A stretch of DNA of 64,000 nt. Origin: Mesorhabditis belari. Taxonomy: Eukaryota; Nematoda; Chromadorea; Rhabditida; Rhabditidae. The notes beneath the pieces were generated by a model, which did no database searches, was not told the origin of the DNA, and worked only from the letters and a program-made list of their open reading frames with translations. Below, piece by piece: positions 41,262 to 52,302 of the stretch; position 1 is the stretch's first letter, and each line of letters starts with the position of its first letter. Where the stretch lies: contig CAUEEP010000932.1 of the NCBI GenBank assembly GCA_958450365.1, positions 62,001 to 126,000 on the forward strand, given 5' to 3'. The position numbers and the translations under genes were made by a program.

Positions 41262-42075
41262 GTTTCAAAAGGAGATGAATGTTTTTGAAAATGTAGAGCT
41301 TTTATTGAAGTCTTTTTTTTATTTTAAATCGTTTAAATGGCTATTCTGGCTATTCTCAGTTCGTTTAAAAGATTTTGAACACTTTGTCTTGTTTTGCAGA
41401 ATTTTTGAAACAACTGAAAGCTTTCTGAGGGTTTTAAAAGTTCTTGAACACTTTGTATTGAGTTTTATAAAGGTTTTGAAACAATTGAAAGCTTTTTGAG
41501 AGCGTCAAAAGCTTGTGAACACTTTGTCCTGTGTTTTGTAAAATTTCTGGATCAATTGAAAGCTTTCTGAGTTCATTTAAAAGTCTTTGAACACTTTATG
41601 TTGAGTTTTATAAAGGTTTTGAAACAATTGAAAGCATTTTGAGTTCGTTAAAAGTCTTTGAACACTTTATCTTAAGTTTTGCAGAATTTTTGAAACAATT
41701 GAAAGCTTTCTGAGGGTTTTAAAAGTTCTTGAACACTTTGTATTGAGTTTTATAAAAGTTTTGAAAGAGTTCAAAGCTTTCTGAGTTCATTTAACAGTTT
41801 CTGAACACTTTGTCTTGAGTTTTGTAAAGTTTTTGAAACAATTGAAAGCTTTCTGAGTTCATTTAAAAGTCTTTGAACACTTTGTCTTGTGTTTTGCTGA
41901 ATTTTTGAAACAATTGAAAGCTTTCTGAGAGCGTTAAAAGTCTTTGAACGCTTTGTATTGAGTTTTGTAAAAGTTTTGAAACAATTGAAAGCTTTTTGAG
42001 CTTATGAATCTCAATTTACTATCTTTTGCATAAATTTTTGAACACTTTATCTTAAGTTTTGCAGAATTTTTTGAA
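41262..42075 (+). repeat. Degenerate tandem array, unit about 70 bp, about 11 units
   Basis: The unit consists of GAACACTTTGTCTTGAGTTT, TTTTTGAAACAATTGAAAGC and TTTCTGAGTTCATTTAAAAG. It fills the gap between the glucosyltransferase stop and lipase 1. A 79-codon frame inside is a by-product. Confidence 0.85.
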
Positions 42076-42328
42076 ACATTTAGCTTTTATTAGTAATTGA
42101 GTAGTTTGCTTGACGAGTAGTTTGTCTTTTGCCCTTAAAAATTCTCAATTTTCATGAACTGTCCAAGTTTTTGCAGAGACAAACGTAATTTTCCTTATCT
42201 CACTGATGAGAAATTTTTCGCGGGGGAAAGTCGAACGAAAGATTAGAAAAAAAATTCCCTTGAACCGGAATACTTCTGGATTTTCTGAAACTAATTTTCT
42301 GAAAAACTACACTGCTAGATCTTTCAAA

Positions 42329-45300
42329 ATGAAATATTTCTCTTTTGCTTTATTGATTTTGGCAGTAAACTGCGCGAATCGGGTGAGGATTTGGATTTGA
42401 TTCGATTTGAAATTGAATTTGATTTGAATTTGATTTGAAATTGAATTTGATTTGAATTTGATTTGAAATTGAATTTTTTTAAAGAGAAATCATGCCAATT
42501 TAGGTAAAGCAATTGTCCCAAAGCTGCTTTACTAATAAAAGCTTTACTTAAAACTTTAAAATTTCGGATAAAATCCCGACAAAGTTTCCGATTCCATCAA
42601 AAAATCCGAAAAAACGAGCGAAAACTGAAGAAAAATGAAAAGAATGGCGAAAGGGGATTTTTGTGCGGGGTACGGTAGCGCATCTACACTTTAGAAAGCG
42701 CGCCGGGCCGCTTTTGCGCCAGTCCCTTAAAACCGAACGTTTAATAGAAATTTAACTACATAAAAATAAACAAAAGTACTGTAAAACAGCCTGTAAAACA
42801 TTACTTTTGTTTATTTTTAAAAAGAATTAAACTCTTTTGTCGACAAACTGACTAATATATATATAAATACTTTATTTAGAAAGAAATAAAGTGCGAAAAT
42901 GACCGGAAAAATGTACCGGAACACAAAGTGACTTAAAATGCAACGAAGTAGCCCTTTTAAAATCAGACACGGTGCACCGCGGTGGAGATCAAACGCAACT
43001 TGTCGGGAAGGGCATTCCAAACTTTAATCACACGATTTACAAAGCTCTAGAGGATTTAGAGAAAGCAAATTCGATAAAAAAGCCACGCCTATTCGCCAAA
43101 AGCCTCGAGTTTAGCCGAAAAAAGAGGGTTTTGATGTTTTCCTTTTACAATTTTAAAGCACTCAACCAAATCTATGATAAGACGGCGCTGTTCTGAGGTT
43201 TCAAGTGAGAAAAGTTCAATCTATGTTTATACCTGACGGATGAGTAGTTAGAAAAATCAATTTTGAACAATTAGAGATGTTTGACAGAAGCAGTAATACC
43301 TTTGGGACAATTGTTTTAAAAGGCTTTTCAAAGACTTACCTATCTCTTTCTCTTTCAAATTTTCGCCTCAACATCGGTTAAAGGTTATCAAGAGGATTTC
43401 TAAATGCTTTAAAGCATGCTCTTTTTCAATATTTCAATATATTGAAAGATAAAAACCCTTTCCAGACGTACAGTGACGATGACGCGCGCAAGATTTTCTA
43501 CCCATTGGCCGCTTCAGCTTATGGAAATCCAAAGGATTGTGTCAGTAAATGGCTAGGAGGACAGGTAAAAATAGAGAAACTTTAAAAGAATTTTCTTATT
43601 AAACTTGAGGCTTAAGCTAGCGTATAATTTTTGTACTTTTACGAGTCTCAACTTGTTGAAAAATTCTGTGTTTCAAAAAGTTTGACTTCAAAAATAATTA
43701 GTTTTGTTTAATCCAAAAAGGCTGTCCAAAAAGTCTTTTCGTTTCTTTTCCTACTACTGGACAGCTAAATCTACTATATACAAAGAAAATAAAACGTCCG
43801 TTTGTCCGTCCGTCACGCCTACGCGATAATACAAATTACGTTTAACGTAAAATTACAACGAAGTGAGCTAGAAAGCTGAAAATTTGTACGCGGGGGTTTT
43901 CGGGGACGAGGAATCCGAATCTGCAATCAGATTTGTGTTACGTGCTCTCAATACCTCTAGGCAGAATATCTGTATGGCCGCGTAGCGAACGCCCAGTGCA
44001 GCTGGTTCACCGTACAACTGAACCAGTAAATTTCAATTGAAATTCTAAAGATCTACAACTAAATTCAAAGAAATCTAAATCTCTACAGCTAAATCTACTA
44101 TATACAGAAAAAATAAAACGTCCGTTTGTCCATCCATCACCCCTACGCGATAATACAAATTACGTTAACATACAAACTATGTAAAATTACAACGAAGCGA
44201 GCTAGAAAGCTGAAAATTTGTACTCGGGGATTTTCGGGGGCGAGGAATCCGAATCTACAATCAGATTTGTGCTATGTGCCCTCGGTACTACTAGGTGGAA
44301 TATCCGTGCGGACGCCCAGCGCAGCTGATCAGTGATCTAAATTTGGAAGACAATCTTTTGAGCTTTTCATTCAAATTCTCAGGTGATCCGTCAAATCACC
44401 ATCCCGTGCGATGTGTTCAGCGACGATACCTGCAGTGGATACACGGCAATTGCGCCCGACAAGCGGCTTATCGCCGTCGTTTTTCGGTTTGAATTTCCTG
44501 CTGGTTCTAATAGATTTTATTGCATTTTTAAAATAATGAAGTGGATGAGAGCTTGAAAAGCATGAAAAGCTGAAATATTGATGCTCAAAGCTGAAATATT
44601 GATGCTCAAAGCTGAAATATTGATGCTCAAAGCTGAAATATTGATGCTCAAAGCTCAAAAAGGCTTTAGCCCATTGAAACTTAGGTTGAAACGTCAAAAT
44701 TTTTGTTGGAGCTTAGATAGACGAAAGAATTTGCTTTAAAAGTGATTAGCTTTCAAAAAAAGGCTTTAGGGTTATTTTAGCAAAAAGAATTGTTCCAGTA
44801 ACACATATTTTTAGCATTAACCATTGCTTAGAACAAAAAAATTGAAAAATGGAAAAATGGGGTTTTTTTGCTGCTTCTAATCGAGTATTTACCGTAAGTT
44901 GAAACTTGAAAAATTTTTGGCGTTCATTAGATAAAATCAGGACTTAAAATGTCCTTTAAAACTAACTTTGAGCACAATTTAATCGATTTAATCAATCAAC
45001 TTTAGAAATTTAGAACTTTAGAACAATTTTAGAGGCACCACCACCGACGAGCAACTCATCGCCGAAATCGATGAGACTTTGCACAAAAAGGTTCTTTACA
45101 AGTGCACCATTTCTTTTTTTTAAACAAATTTCTAGGTTCAACTTGGAAAGGGAAACGTCGATCAATACTTTTATGAGGGTTTTCAGAAAATTTGGAATGC
45201 AGGTGAAATTGGTGAAAAAAATTTGAGAAAAGAAGCCTTAGCCTTGCAGGTATGAAAGACGATTTCTTGTCCCAGCGCTCACGATATCCCAACTACAATA

Positions 45301-48300
45301 TTGTGGTGGGTTTTGAGTTGATATTTAGAAATAAGCTGAGAAATTAGTCATAAAATAGATTGCAATTTATGCTTTTTGCTTTTTCGGCAAATCGATTGCA
45401 ATTTATTTGCCAAAAATCAGCCTTGCTAAAGATTTTGATCTTGCCAAATAATCTTTAAAAAAATTGAGTTTCAAAGGAGTTGATTATGCTCGTGATTAAT
45501 GGACTTTCTAGTGAATGTGCTTCCATTCCTTCCGCCATCCCTACAGGCTCTACCCCTACAGGCTGTACCCCTAGAGGATGTACCCCTAGAGGATGTACCC
45601 CTACAGGATGTACCCCTAGAGGATGTACCCCTACAGGCTGTACCCCTAGAGGATGTACCCCTAGAGGATGTACCCCTACAGGATGTACCCCTAGAGGATG
45701 TACCCCTGCAGGCTGTACCCCTAGAGGATGTACCCCTACAGGATGTACCCCTAGAGGATGTACCCCTACAGGATGTACCAGCCAATTCAGCCAATCTACT
45801 TTACATCTACAGCAATTTGTTTAATTGTTTTATTGAAACTAAACTTGATTCATTGAGCTTTGATCGAACTTAAAAACTTGTTTAGGCAAATTAATGATTT
45901 AATCACAAGGAAAAGACTCTATTGTCACTTTTGGATGTAAAGTTTGGAGCATTTTTTTTGGAGCTTCAATGGCTCAGGGTTCGCATATCCTAGCTATCCC
46001 AGCTACAGCTATCTCAGCTACAGCTATCCCAGCTACAGCTATCCCAGATTCCTCCGCAAATTGCATTAAAAGGTTACTTATAAGCCAAGCACTTGCTTTT
46101 AGAAGCCAAACAATAAAAATTGACAAGAAACAGAGCTTTTAGAGCTTTTCTAGAGTTCTTTTAGAAAAAAAATGAATTAAAGATGACACTAAATCTTTCA
46201 GAAAAGTGAAAAACCAAAACTGATGCCTTTTAGAAAACGAACTAATCAAAACTTCTAGGTGACGGGTCATTCTCTTGGTGGCGCAATGGCCACAATTGCC
46301 GCCAATTTCCTCAAGATCAACTATGATCTCGATTTGCAACTTGTAAGTTTCATAAAAATTAAGCCATATAGCTAGATTTTGATTGATGAGCTTTCTTTCC
46401 ATCCAATTCCATTTTAGATGACTTTCGGTGAGCCTCGTGTCGGCGATCAAGCTTTCGCTGACGATCATGATGCAAGGGTGAGTATATTGAAAGAAATTTT
46501 TGTAATAGACCATTTTCTTGTCTAATTTATAGCCCACCGGGATAAAAAGTATTCAGCGAAAAGCACTGAATACCGTTTAAAGTCCATAGCTGAAGCACAA
46601 AAATTGATCTTTCGTTATCTTGTAGATGTCGTAGCCGATGATGAATAAGTGAGTCTAGGGGCATCCAATCATCAAGCTTTTGGTATCATTCAACGCAGAA
46701 TTATTGATAATTATGTGAAATTTTTTAAATTAGAAAGATTGGATAAAAAGAAAAAGATTTACAAGGCTTCAAAGTTTTCTCTTGAACAAGCAGTTTTTTT
46801 TGCTTTTTCTTTTCATCAAATCTTTCTATTGGGTTGGGGAGAATGAGTCGGCGCCAAACTTTAAAGGGACTTTTTGCACACATAAAGCCTTCTTTAAACA
46901 TACGTTTGGTTTCACCAAAAGGATCCACTATTTCTCTACAAAATGACTTTTGAGAGATTCCACAAAGCTTTTCTTTCGTGGAGTTTATGAACTTCCAAAC
47001 GCAGCTGGTTAAAATGGCGAAGAGTCCGACTCATCATTTGAACAGTTTCTTTCACATAAACCTTCTTTGGTGTTTATATAAAAAAGATAGAGCACATTCA
47101 ATTACTTAAGTTGCCAAATTTGCAGGAAGATCCCATCAATGGTTTTTTCTAGATCACAGTTTGTAGTTTTTGTGAAAAAATGGCTTTTTCTTGGGCGGAG
47201 GCGCTGTTTGAATTTTCTTTTAAATGTGATTTTGTAGAGAATTAGTTAACCATTCTACTCATATCAAACGCATATTATTTGACGAAGTCGAATAGAAGTT
47301 TTAGACATTTTTTTCATTTTCGGCGCCGACTCATTCTCCCCAACCCAATAATTTAAAAAATTTAACATAATTATCAATGATTCTGCGTTGAATGAATGAT
47401 ACCAAATTTTCCAGCTTAAATCCAGCTCACTTTTTGCAAGAGAAAAGCGATTCTTTATGATGTAAAGCTAACATAAATGAGCAATGAACAATACGCTCTA
47501 TAATCTCTATTTTTGGCCAAGTGTCTTTTTTGGGCAAGTGTCTTTTAGTGTCTGCTAAAAAAGGTGTCCTGAAAAGTTAAAGTATTAGATAAAATTTGCC
47601 TTTATCACAAATTTTCCCTATTTTAAGTACTTGTTTTTAGGTTTTCAATGGGATCCATTGCCTATTCTTTAACCAATTAAAAACTTGTCTAAAGGCTGGT
47701 CACTAAAAAAGTGACCAAGTCATTGAATTGGGAAGAATTGATGGCTTGATTTTTGAGAAATCATCGTGTAAACTTTTTCCGAGAACTTTCTTTCCAACCT
47801 AATAGATTCAAAAGTTTTCAAGTAGTTCTAATAACAACAGAAAACAGTAATAGCTACCTGGGAATACTGTGATAGTACCCTACCCCCTTCGTACAGTGGC
47901 GTAGTCGCAAAAGTTTTTTTGACTTTCTTTCCAACGGGATTCAGTTCGGTTCCTCGACTTTCCGTGTCACTCACCACAATGATATTGGCCCGCACATTCC
48001 ACCGCAATTCGTCAATTTTCAACATCACACCACGGAGGTGATTTTTTGACTTGGAAATTGCTTGGAAATGGCTTGGAAATGAGATCAAAACTTGAACTTG
48101 CAATTAGCAAACTAAGAATTGTTTTTAGATCTGGTACAACAATGACATGACGACTGCTGATTATTCCACTTGTCAAGGACAAGAAGATCCGTGAGTTTGT
48201 AAGAAATTGATAAGAAAGGGTCAATTAAGATTTGAATACTTCTGCTAAAGTAGCCTCCTTTAAAACAAGGAAATTTTTATGCCTTTCTCTAACTAATTTC

Positions 48301-49284
48301 TGATTTCCCCCAGTATTCATCGACTTTATTAGACTTTAATTAAATTATAAACCTTCTTTGAGTCGCTTATTTTGAAAGAATCATTTTTTTTGCTTTGTTT
48401 TAATAACTAACTGGGTTTGATTGAATTTTAATTGATTCTCAGAAGGTTTTCCATTGGTTTTCGATTGGTTTTCGATTGTTTTTTGATGTCAATCCAAGAG
48501 CTAACTTTAAAGCAAACTTTTAAAGCAAAAAAAACATGCTGATGATAGAAAGAATTTTCTGGTTTTAAGTTTAGTGATCACGTTGTCAAATTAAAAGCTT
48601 AACCTTGAAACAAAGATTGTAAAATTTTAAACGAAGCTTTTTCGAGATGCAATTCGTGTTATGGGTTTAAAGGATTTCTCTCTTTTTAATCGTTTTAATC
48701 GTTTTAATCGTTTAATCGTTTAATCGTTTTAATCATCTCTAATCTTTTTTAACCTTTTTAACCGTGTCCTCTTTCTCTTTCTACCGTAATCTTGTCTCTT
48801 TTTTATCCAATTTATCCACTTTTTTTGGATCTTACGATATCCTTTTTGAACCCTCAAAAAATCCGACCAAAAAGTGAATAGATTGGAATAAAAAAGAGAT
48901 TAGATTACAGTAGAATGAGAAAGGTGATACGGTTTAGAAAATCCTTTAGCTGAGAAGGATCACTGAGATCACTGGATCACTGAGAAAGTAATTGTAAGAA
49001 AAAGAAAAGACAAGATAATGATAGAAAAAGAAAGAGGATATGTTTTAGATATGTTTTAGAAAAAATGTAGTATTTGAGAAAAGGATAGGTGAAATAAAAT
49101 CGTTATAAATCGCTATAAAACGAAAATTTCTATGATCACTTTGCAAAAAATCAAAGTTCTCTTCGATTTCAGTCTTTGCTCTGATCAAGTGCCTCTATCG
49201 AAGTACAACATCACCGAGCATCGCCTCTATTTTGGAGTAAATTTGGACGACTGGGTCAGCAGCGGATGCCAGAAAGCACTCTAA
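42329..49284 (+). CDS. Secreted class 3 (fungal-type) lipase, gene 1 (282 aa)
   Basis: Eleven exons: 42329-42382, 43466-43564, 44383-44486, 45033-45090, 45136-45202, 45250-45305, 46259-46342, 46418-46477, 47945-48037, 48129-48190, 49173-49284. All borders are GT...AG and in phase. Residues 1-18 are a signal peptide (MKYFSFALLILAVNCANR). Then come YSDDDARKIFYPLAASAYG, ITIPCDVFSDDTCSGYTAIA, VVFRGTTTDEQLI (oxyanion region), VTGHSLGGAMATIAANFL with the nucleophile Ser151, MTFGEPRVGDQAFA, FRVTHHNDIGPHIPP with catalytic Asp207, and HHTTE with catalytic His221 or 222. The end is a Cys-containing tail (CSDQVPLSKYN). Enzymes of this fold hydrolyse triglycerides or related esters; worm members are secreted. 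Introns 6 to 10 carry many repeats. The gene is convergent with a paralogue at 52796-61105. Confidence 0.93.
42390..42480 (+). repeat. GATTTGAATTT simple repeat in lipase 1 intron 1
   Basis: Purine-pyrimidine repeat of GATTTGAATTTGATTTGAAA, directly after the first donor. Confidence 0.85.
43780..44340. repeat. Two units of the foldback repeat, inverted relative to 36.7-37.3 kb
   Basis: TCCGTCACGCCTACGCGATA with GAAAGCTGAAAATTTGTACG at about 43807-43890, and again TCCATCACCCCTACGCGATA at about 44131. It lies in lipase 1 intron 2 and is the reverse of 36.9-37.3 kb. Confidence 0.75.
44566..44662 (+). repeat. 21-bp tandem repeat in lipase 1 intron 3
   Basis: GCTGAAATATTGATGCTCAA(A), between four and five units. 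Confidence 0.9.
45543..45782 (+). repeat. 15-bp minisatellite in lipase 1 intron 6, about 16 units
   Basis: Unit GGATGTACCCCTAGA with variants (GGCTGTACCCCTACA). Because 15 is a multiple of three, all frames on both strands read as repeats (GCTPR, DVPLE, SRGTS); these are not proteins. Confidence 0.92.
45985..46052 (+). repeat. CCCAGCTACAGCTAT short repeat in lipase 1 intron 6
   Basis: Units of AGCTATCCCAGCTACAGCTA, about four. Confidence 0.85.
46627..47410. mobile_element. GTAGCCGATTATGAATG-type MITE interrupted by another MITE
   Basis: The left part (46627-46828) reads TCGTAGCCGATGATGAATAA and GCATCCAATCATCAAGCTTT. The right part (47349-47410) reads ATTATCAATGATTCTGCGTT. The uninterrupted version is at 56455-56710. 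It lies in lipase 1 intron 8. Confidence 0.75.
46829..47348. mobile_element. 520-bp TA-flanked MITE, nested
   Basis: Perfect terminal inverted repeats of about 27 bp begin TTGGGTTGGGGAGAATGAGT and end ACTCATTCTCCCCAACCCAA. TA on both sides fits a Tc1/mariner-type target. The shorter TTGGGTTGGTGAATTG motif near 33970 and 34138 may be a related end. No transposase is encoded. Confidence 0.88.
47840..47925. mobile_element. MITE end next to the lipase 1 exon 9 acceptor
   Basis: ATACTGTGATAGTACCCTAC, then TTCGTACAGTGGCGTAGTCG, matches the left end of the foldback at 54392. It stops about 20 bases before the acceptor used for exon 9. Confidence 0.6.
48764..48935. mobile_element. Foldback MITE with TGTC..TCTTTCTACCGTAATCTT ends, copy 2
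   Basis: Same family as 28719-28882; CTTTCTACCGTAATCTTG and AGATTACAGTAGAATGAGAA are the ends. It lies in lipase 1 intron 10, next to an AATCGTTTT simple repeat (48690-48740). Confidence 0.75.
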
Positions 49285-49784
49285 TTTTGAGCATTTACGT
49301 TTAAAGCTTAAAACTATAAATAAACATTTATTTTATGCATTATATTTTATGAAAATAACTTGAAAAAAGCTATTTTATGTCCATCAGAGATTTTTGAAAT
49401 TACTATTTCACTTTATCCAGGGTTTAGTTAACAAACATTAACTCAATAACTTCAATTATTTTTAATTAATTAATTAACTAATCAAAACGTGTCCTCGAAA
49501 GAGAACATGTTTTAGAAAAGAAAGAAAAGAAAACGGATTAGAAGAGAGAGCCGAAGATAAAATTTGCTTGTTTCAATTTATAGTATCTGATGGAAAGATC
49601 TGCCAAGCCAATGGTATTTTCTCTTCTTTCTGTCCTTCTTTCTTCTTTATCATCTTCAATTCTGTCCACTTGTCCAACTCGATCTCGTTTCCATTTGTTT
49701 TGATTGAGCTTACCTGTTTCCTGTTTTTATGGTTTTTATGTATTTTTCTTATTTTATCGTATGATTACTAATTTTCAATACATT
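49285..49784. other. Lipase 1 downstream region
   Basis: AATAAA follows the stop by about 35 bases (49318, AAATAAACATTTATTTTATG), a likely poly(A) signal. The rest is AT-rich, with pyrimidine-rich text shared with 50420-50500 (TTGTCCAACTCGATCTCGTT). Confidence 0.55.
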
Positions 49785-49797
49785 GCTGTTTTCAGGA

Positions 49798-50430
49798 ATG
49801 GTGAAAGCGTCTCCACATCGACAATCGATCCTTGAGCTCAAGCTGCAGCGTGTTCAGGCGAGCGAGATCTCAAAGCGCCTGAATGCCCCCAGAAGCCTCG
49901 TTTCTCGAACCATTCAACATTATGAAACTCCGAGCACAGCTTCTGATCGCCCTGGAAGAGGTGCAAAACGAACAGCGGCTACTCCGGCTAATGTCAAGCC
50001 GGGATAACCGCCAATGGAAAGACCCCGTTGATCTTTGTTCTTCAAGGTGTGAAAGTAAATGCGGTCAATTATTTGGACTTGCTAAAGAAGGAGGTTGTTC
50101 CGTGGGCTCAACGCCACTTCAAAATTCGAATTTGGACTTAGCAACAAGATGGTGCGCCGGCTCACAAGACAAAGAAAGTGCAAGAGTTTTGTTTTGATCC
50201 AGGGATTTTATCTCCCTGGAAGAGGTGCAAAAGGAATAGCGGTTACTCCGGCTAATGTCAAGAAAGTGCGCGATCGTCTAAGATTAAACCCTAACCAATC
50301 GGCTCGAGGAATGGCACAGAGAATGGGTCTGAAGAGAAGCTCCGTCAACACAATCATCAAGAAAAAGCTGAAAATGAAGCTGTACAAGAAGAACAAATCT
50401 CAATTACTATCAGCTGCTGCGAAGCGAAGC
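49798..50430 (+). pseudogene. Scrambled Tc1-like transposase
   Basis: 49800-50007 reads MVKASPHRQSILELKLQRVQ, LNAPRSLVSRTIQHYETP and RGAKRTAATPANVK, the first helix-turn-helix and the GRGAKR linker. 50040-50190 reads LQGVKVNAVNYLDLLKKEVV and QQDGAPAHKTKKVQEF, the middle of the catalytic domain with its second Asp. 50215-50430 then returns to RGAKGIAVTPANVKKVRDRL, NPNQSARGMAQRMGLKRSSV, the second helix-turn-helix. The order is therefore linker, catalysis, linker plus second DNA-binding region. Two copies appear to have recombined. Stops separate the parts. Confidence 0.75.
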
Positions 50431-50858
50431 TGCCAATGGTCTCTTCTAATTCTAATTCTGTTCACTTGTCCAACTCGATCTCGTTTCCATTTTTTCGATT
50501 GTGCCATACGATTGAGCCAGATTTCAAAGCTTTTATTACATTGTACATAAAATTTGATGATTTTCTCATTTTCTTGGACATCCTTTGCCCACCCAATCGT
50601 CAGCGATATCGAAATAATCATCGTGATCCGGAATCCAAACGTCCAATTGACCGTCTTGACAACTTCTGAACAGCTTTAATCTTCGATTTTTCGAAATTTT
50701 AATCTACTCAATGATTTTCTTTATACAAACGGATTCAGCAAAAAAAAATGAGTTTCAATTTAAATGATTTTCTCGAAAAGAAGCTTTGCACTTAGTTTTA
50801 GCACTTAAATGCTTTAATCAGTAATCTTTAATCGCTATTTAAAGTCGAATATTCTGCA

Positions 50859-51066
50859 AGTACTGTTCTCATTTTGAACTTCTGAAAATTTCAGGTGTTT
50901 AAAATAGATTTTATTTATGAATCAAGCCATTTTATCGGCATTTTATCCTTTTCTACATTTGAACTAAAGCCTGAATACTAATAAAACACTTTAAACTAAT
51001 CTTATTGCTTTAAGAAATTCAAGATAAAGTGATTTTTAGCTTAGCTGCCGTTTCGGATGACAGCTA
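50859..51066 (+). repeat. Direct repeat around a gag-like ORF, left
   Basis: AGTACTGTTCTCATTTTGAA through TTATCCTTTTCTACATTTGA to GCTGCCGTTTCGGATGACA recurs at 51878-52086. It starts TGTTCT and ends GATGACA, so TG...CA borders are possible. Confidence 0.8.
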
Positions 51067-51498
51067 TCTATTGTAACCAGTTAAAGGAGTTGAATACCGT
51101 GATCAATGGAGGATGACAGCTTTCTATTGTAACCAGTTCAAGGAGTTGAATACCGTGATCAATGAAGGATGACAGCTTTCTATTGTAACCAGTTAAAGGA
51201 GTTGAATACAGTGATCAATGGAGGATGACAGCTTTCTATTGTAACCAGTTGAAGGAGTTGAATACAGTGATCAATGGAGGATGACAGCTTTCTATTGTAA
51301 CCAGTTGAAGGAGTTGAATACCGTGATCAATGGAGGATGACAGCTTTCTATTGTAACCAGTTGAAGGAGTTGAATACAGTGATCAATGGAGGATGACAGC
51401 TTTTTGAACCAGTTAAAGGAGTTGAATACCGTGATCAATGGAGGATGACAGCTTTCTATTGTAACCAGTTCAAGGAGTTGAATACAGTGATCAATGGA
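51054..51498 (+). repeat. 56-bp tandem repeat, about 8 units
   Basis: Unit GGATGACAGCTTTCTATTGT, AACCAGTTGAAGGAGTTGAA and TACCGTGATCAATGGA. The last unit is the 5' end of the ORF at 51445, so the array grew by copying the start of that ORF. One unit lacks CTATTGTA. Confidence 0.9.
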
Positions 51499-51903
51499 GA
51501 AGATGAGAATACCAAAAACCTGCTTGAATCGTACTTTTCAGCAAACATCAAAAAGGGTGTTGAGTTTCTACAAGAAAAGGTGTCGAATATCGAAAGCTAT
51601 CTGCGGAAATTCAACGAATCCGAGGACAGATGGTCCGCCCTCATGGCGACGTTGAATGCAGAAGACAAAATGGCGGAGAACGACGTGACGAAGAATTACA
51701 TGGAGACTGAGGAGGGCCCGGAATATGCCCGAGAACACGCTTACATACTCATCACTCAGTTCAATAAATTGATAGCTTCTGGTGAGCGGAAACTTGTGGA
51801 AATCGAGAACAAAAAAGCCTCAGTATCAACGTCGACAACAGCGGTCACCCCGCTGACGACCACAGTTACCACAGCGAGTACTGTTCTCATTTTGAACTTC
51901 TGA
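51445..51903 (+). CDS. Gag-like ORF (152 aa), possibly from a Bel/Pao-type element
   Basis: ATG 51445 lies in the last 56-bp unit. The protein begins MTAFYCNQFKELNTVINGED. It has an amphipathic, probably coiled-coil middle (EFLQEKVSNIESYLRKFNES, EDRWSALMATLNAEDKMAEN) and a Thr/Ser-rich tail (STSTTAVTPLTTTVTTAST). The pattern resembles the N-terminal region of Bel/Pao gag proteins, but no nucleocapsid or enzyme domain follows. Similar direct repeats lie on both sides. It may be a short non-autonomous retroelement or a host gene caught in a duplication. The Bel/Pao link is weak. Confidence 0.45.
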   Translation: MTAFYCNQFKELNTVINGEDENTKNLLESYFSANIKKGVEFLQEKVSNIESYLRKFNESEDRWSALMATLNAEDKMAENDVTKNYMETEEGPEYAREHAYILITQFNKLIASGERKLVEIENKKASVSTSTTAVTPLTTTVTTASTVLILNF

Positions 51904-52096
51904 AAATTTCAGGTGTTTAAAATAGATTTTATTTATAAATCAAGACATTTTATCGACATTTTATCCTTTTCTACATTTGAACTATAGCCTGAATACTAAT
52001 AAAACACTTTAAACTAATCTTATTGCTTTAAGAAATTCAAGATAAAGCTATTTTTAGCTTAGCTGCCGTTTCGGATGACAGCTTTCTATTGTAGAT
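51878..52096 (+). repeat. Direct repeat around a gag-like ORF, right
   Basis: Matches 50859-51066 and also includes GCTTTCTATTGTA of the tandem unit. It overlaps the last codons of the ORF. Confidence 0.8.
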
Positions 52097-52239
52097 CTGA
52101 GAATTTGTAACCGCAGGCATTCTGGGATGGAGAATCTGAATCCGTTATGATTTCTTGAGCAACTTTAATTTCCGAGCCAATACGGTCAAAACTCTTTAAA
52201 AATTTGAGTAATTAAACCAAATTGGAGAACAAAAGAACG

Positions 52240-52302
52240 AAAAAACTCTTCGGTTTCAGTCTTTGCTCTGATCAAGTACCTCTATCAAAGTACAACATCC
52301 TT
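52240..52302 (+). pseudogene. Relic of the lipase terminal exon with its acceptor
   Basis: CTCTTCGGTTTCAG/TCTTTGCTCTGATCAAG then TCAAAGTACAACATC matches 49159-49213 of lipase 1, with the acceptor and about 43 exon bases. It stops abruptly. It is on the plus strand, opposite to lipase 2. Confidence 0.8.

Noticed and set aside
45471..45873. Proteins of 107-124 aa over 45.5-45.8 kb
   Set aside because: They are frames through a 15-bp minisatellite inside a lipase intron, open in three frames and both strands.
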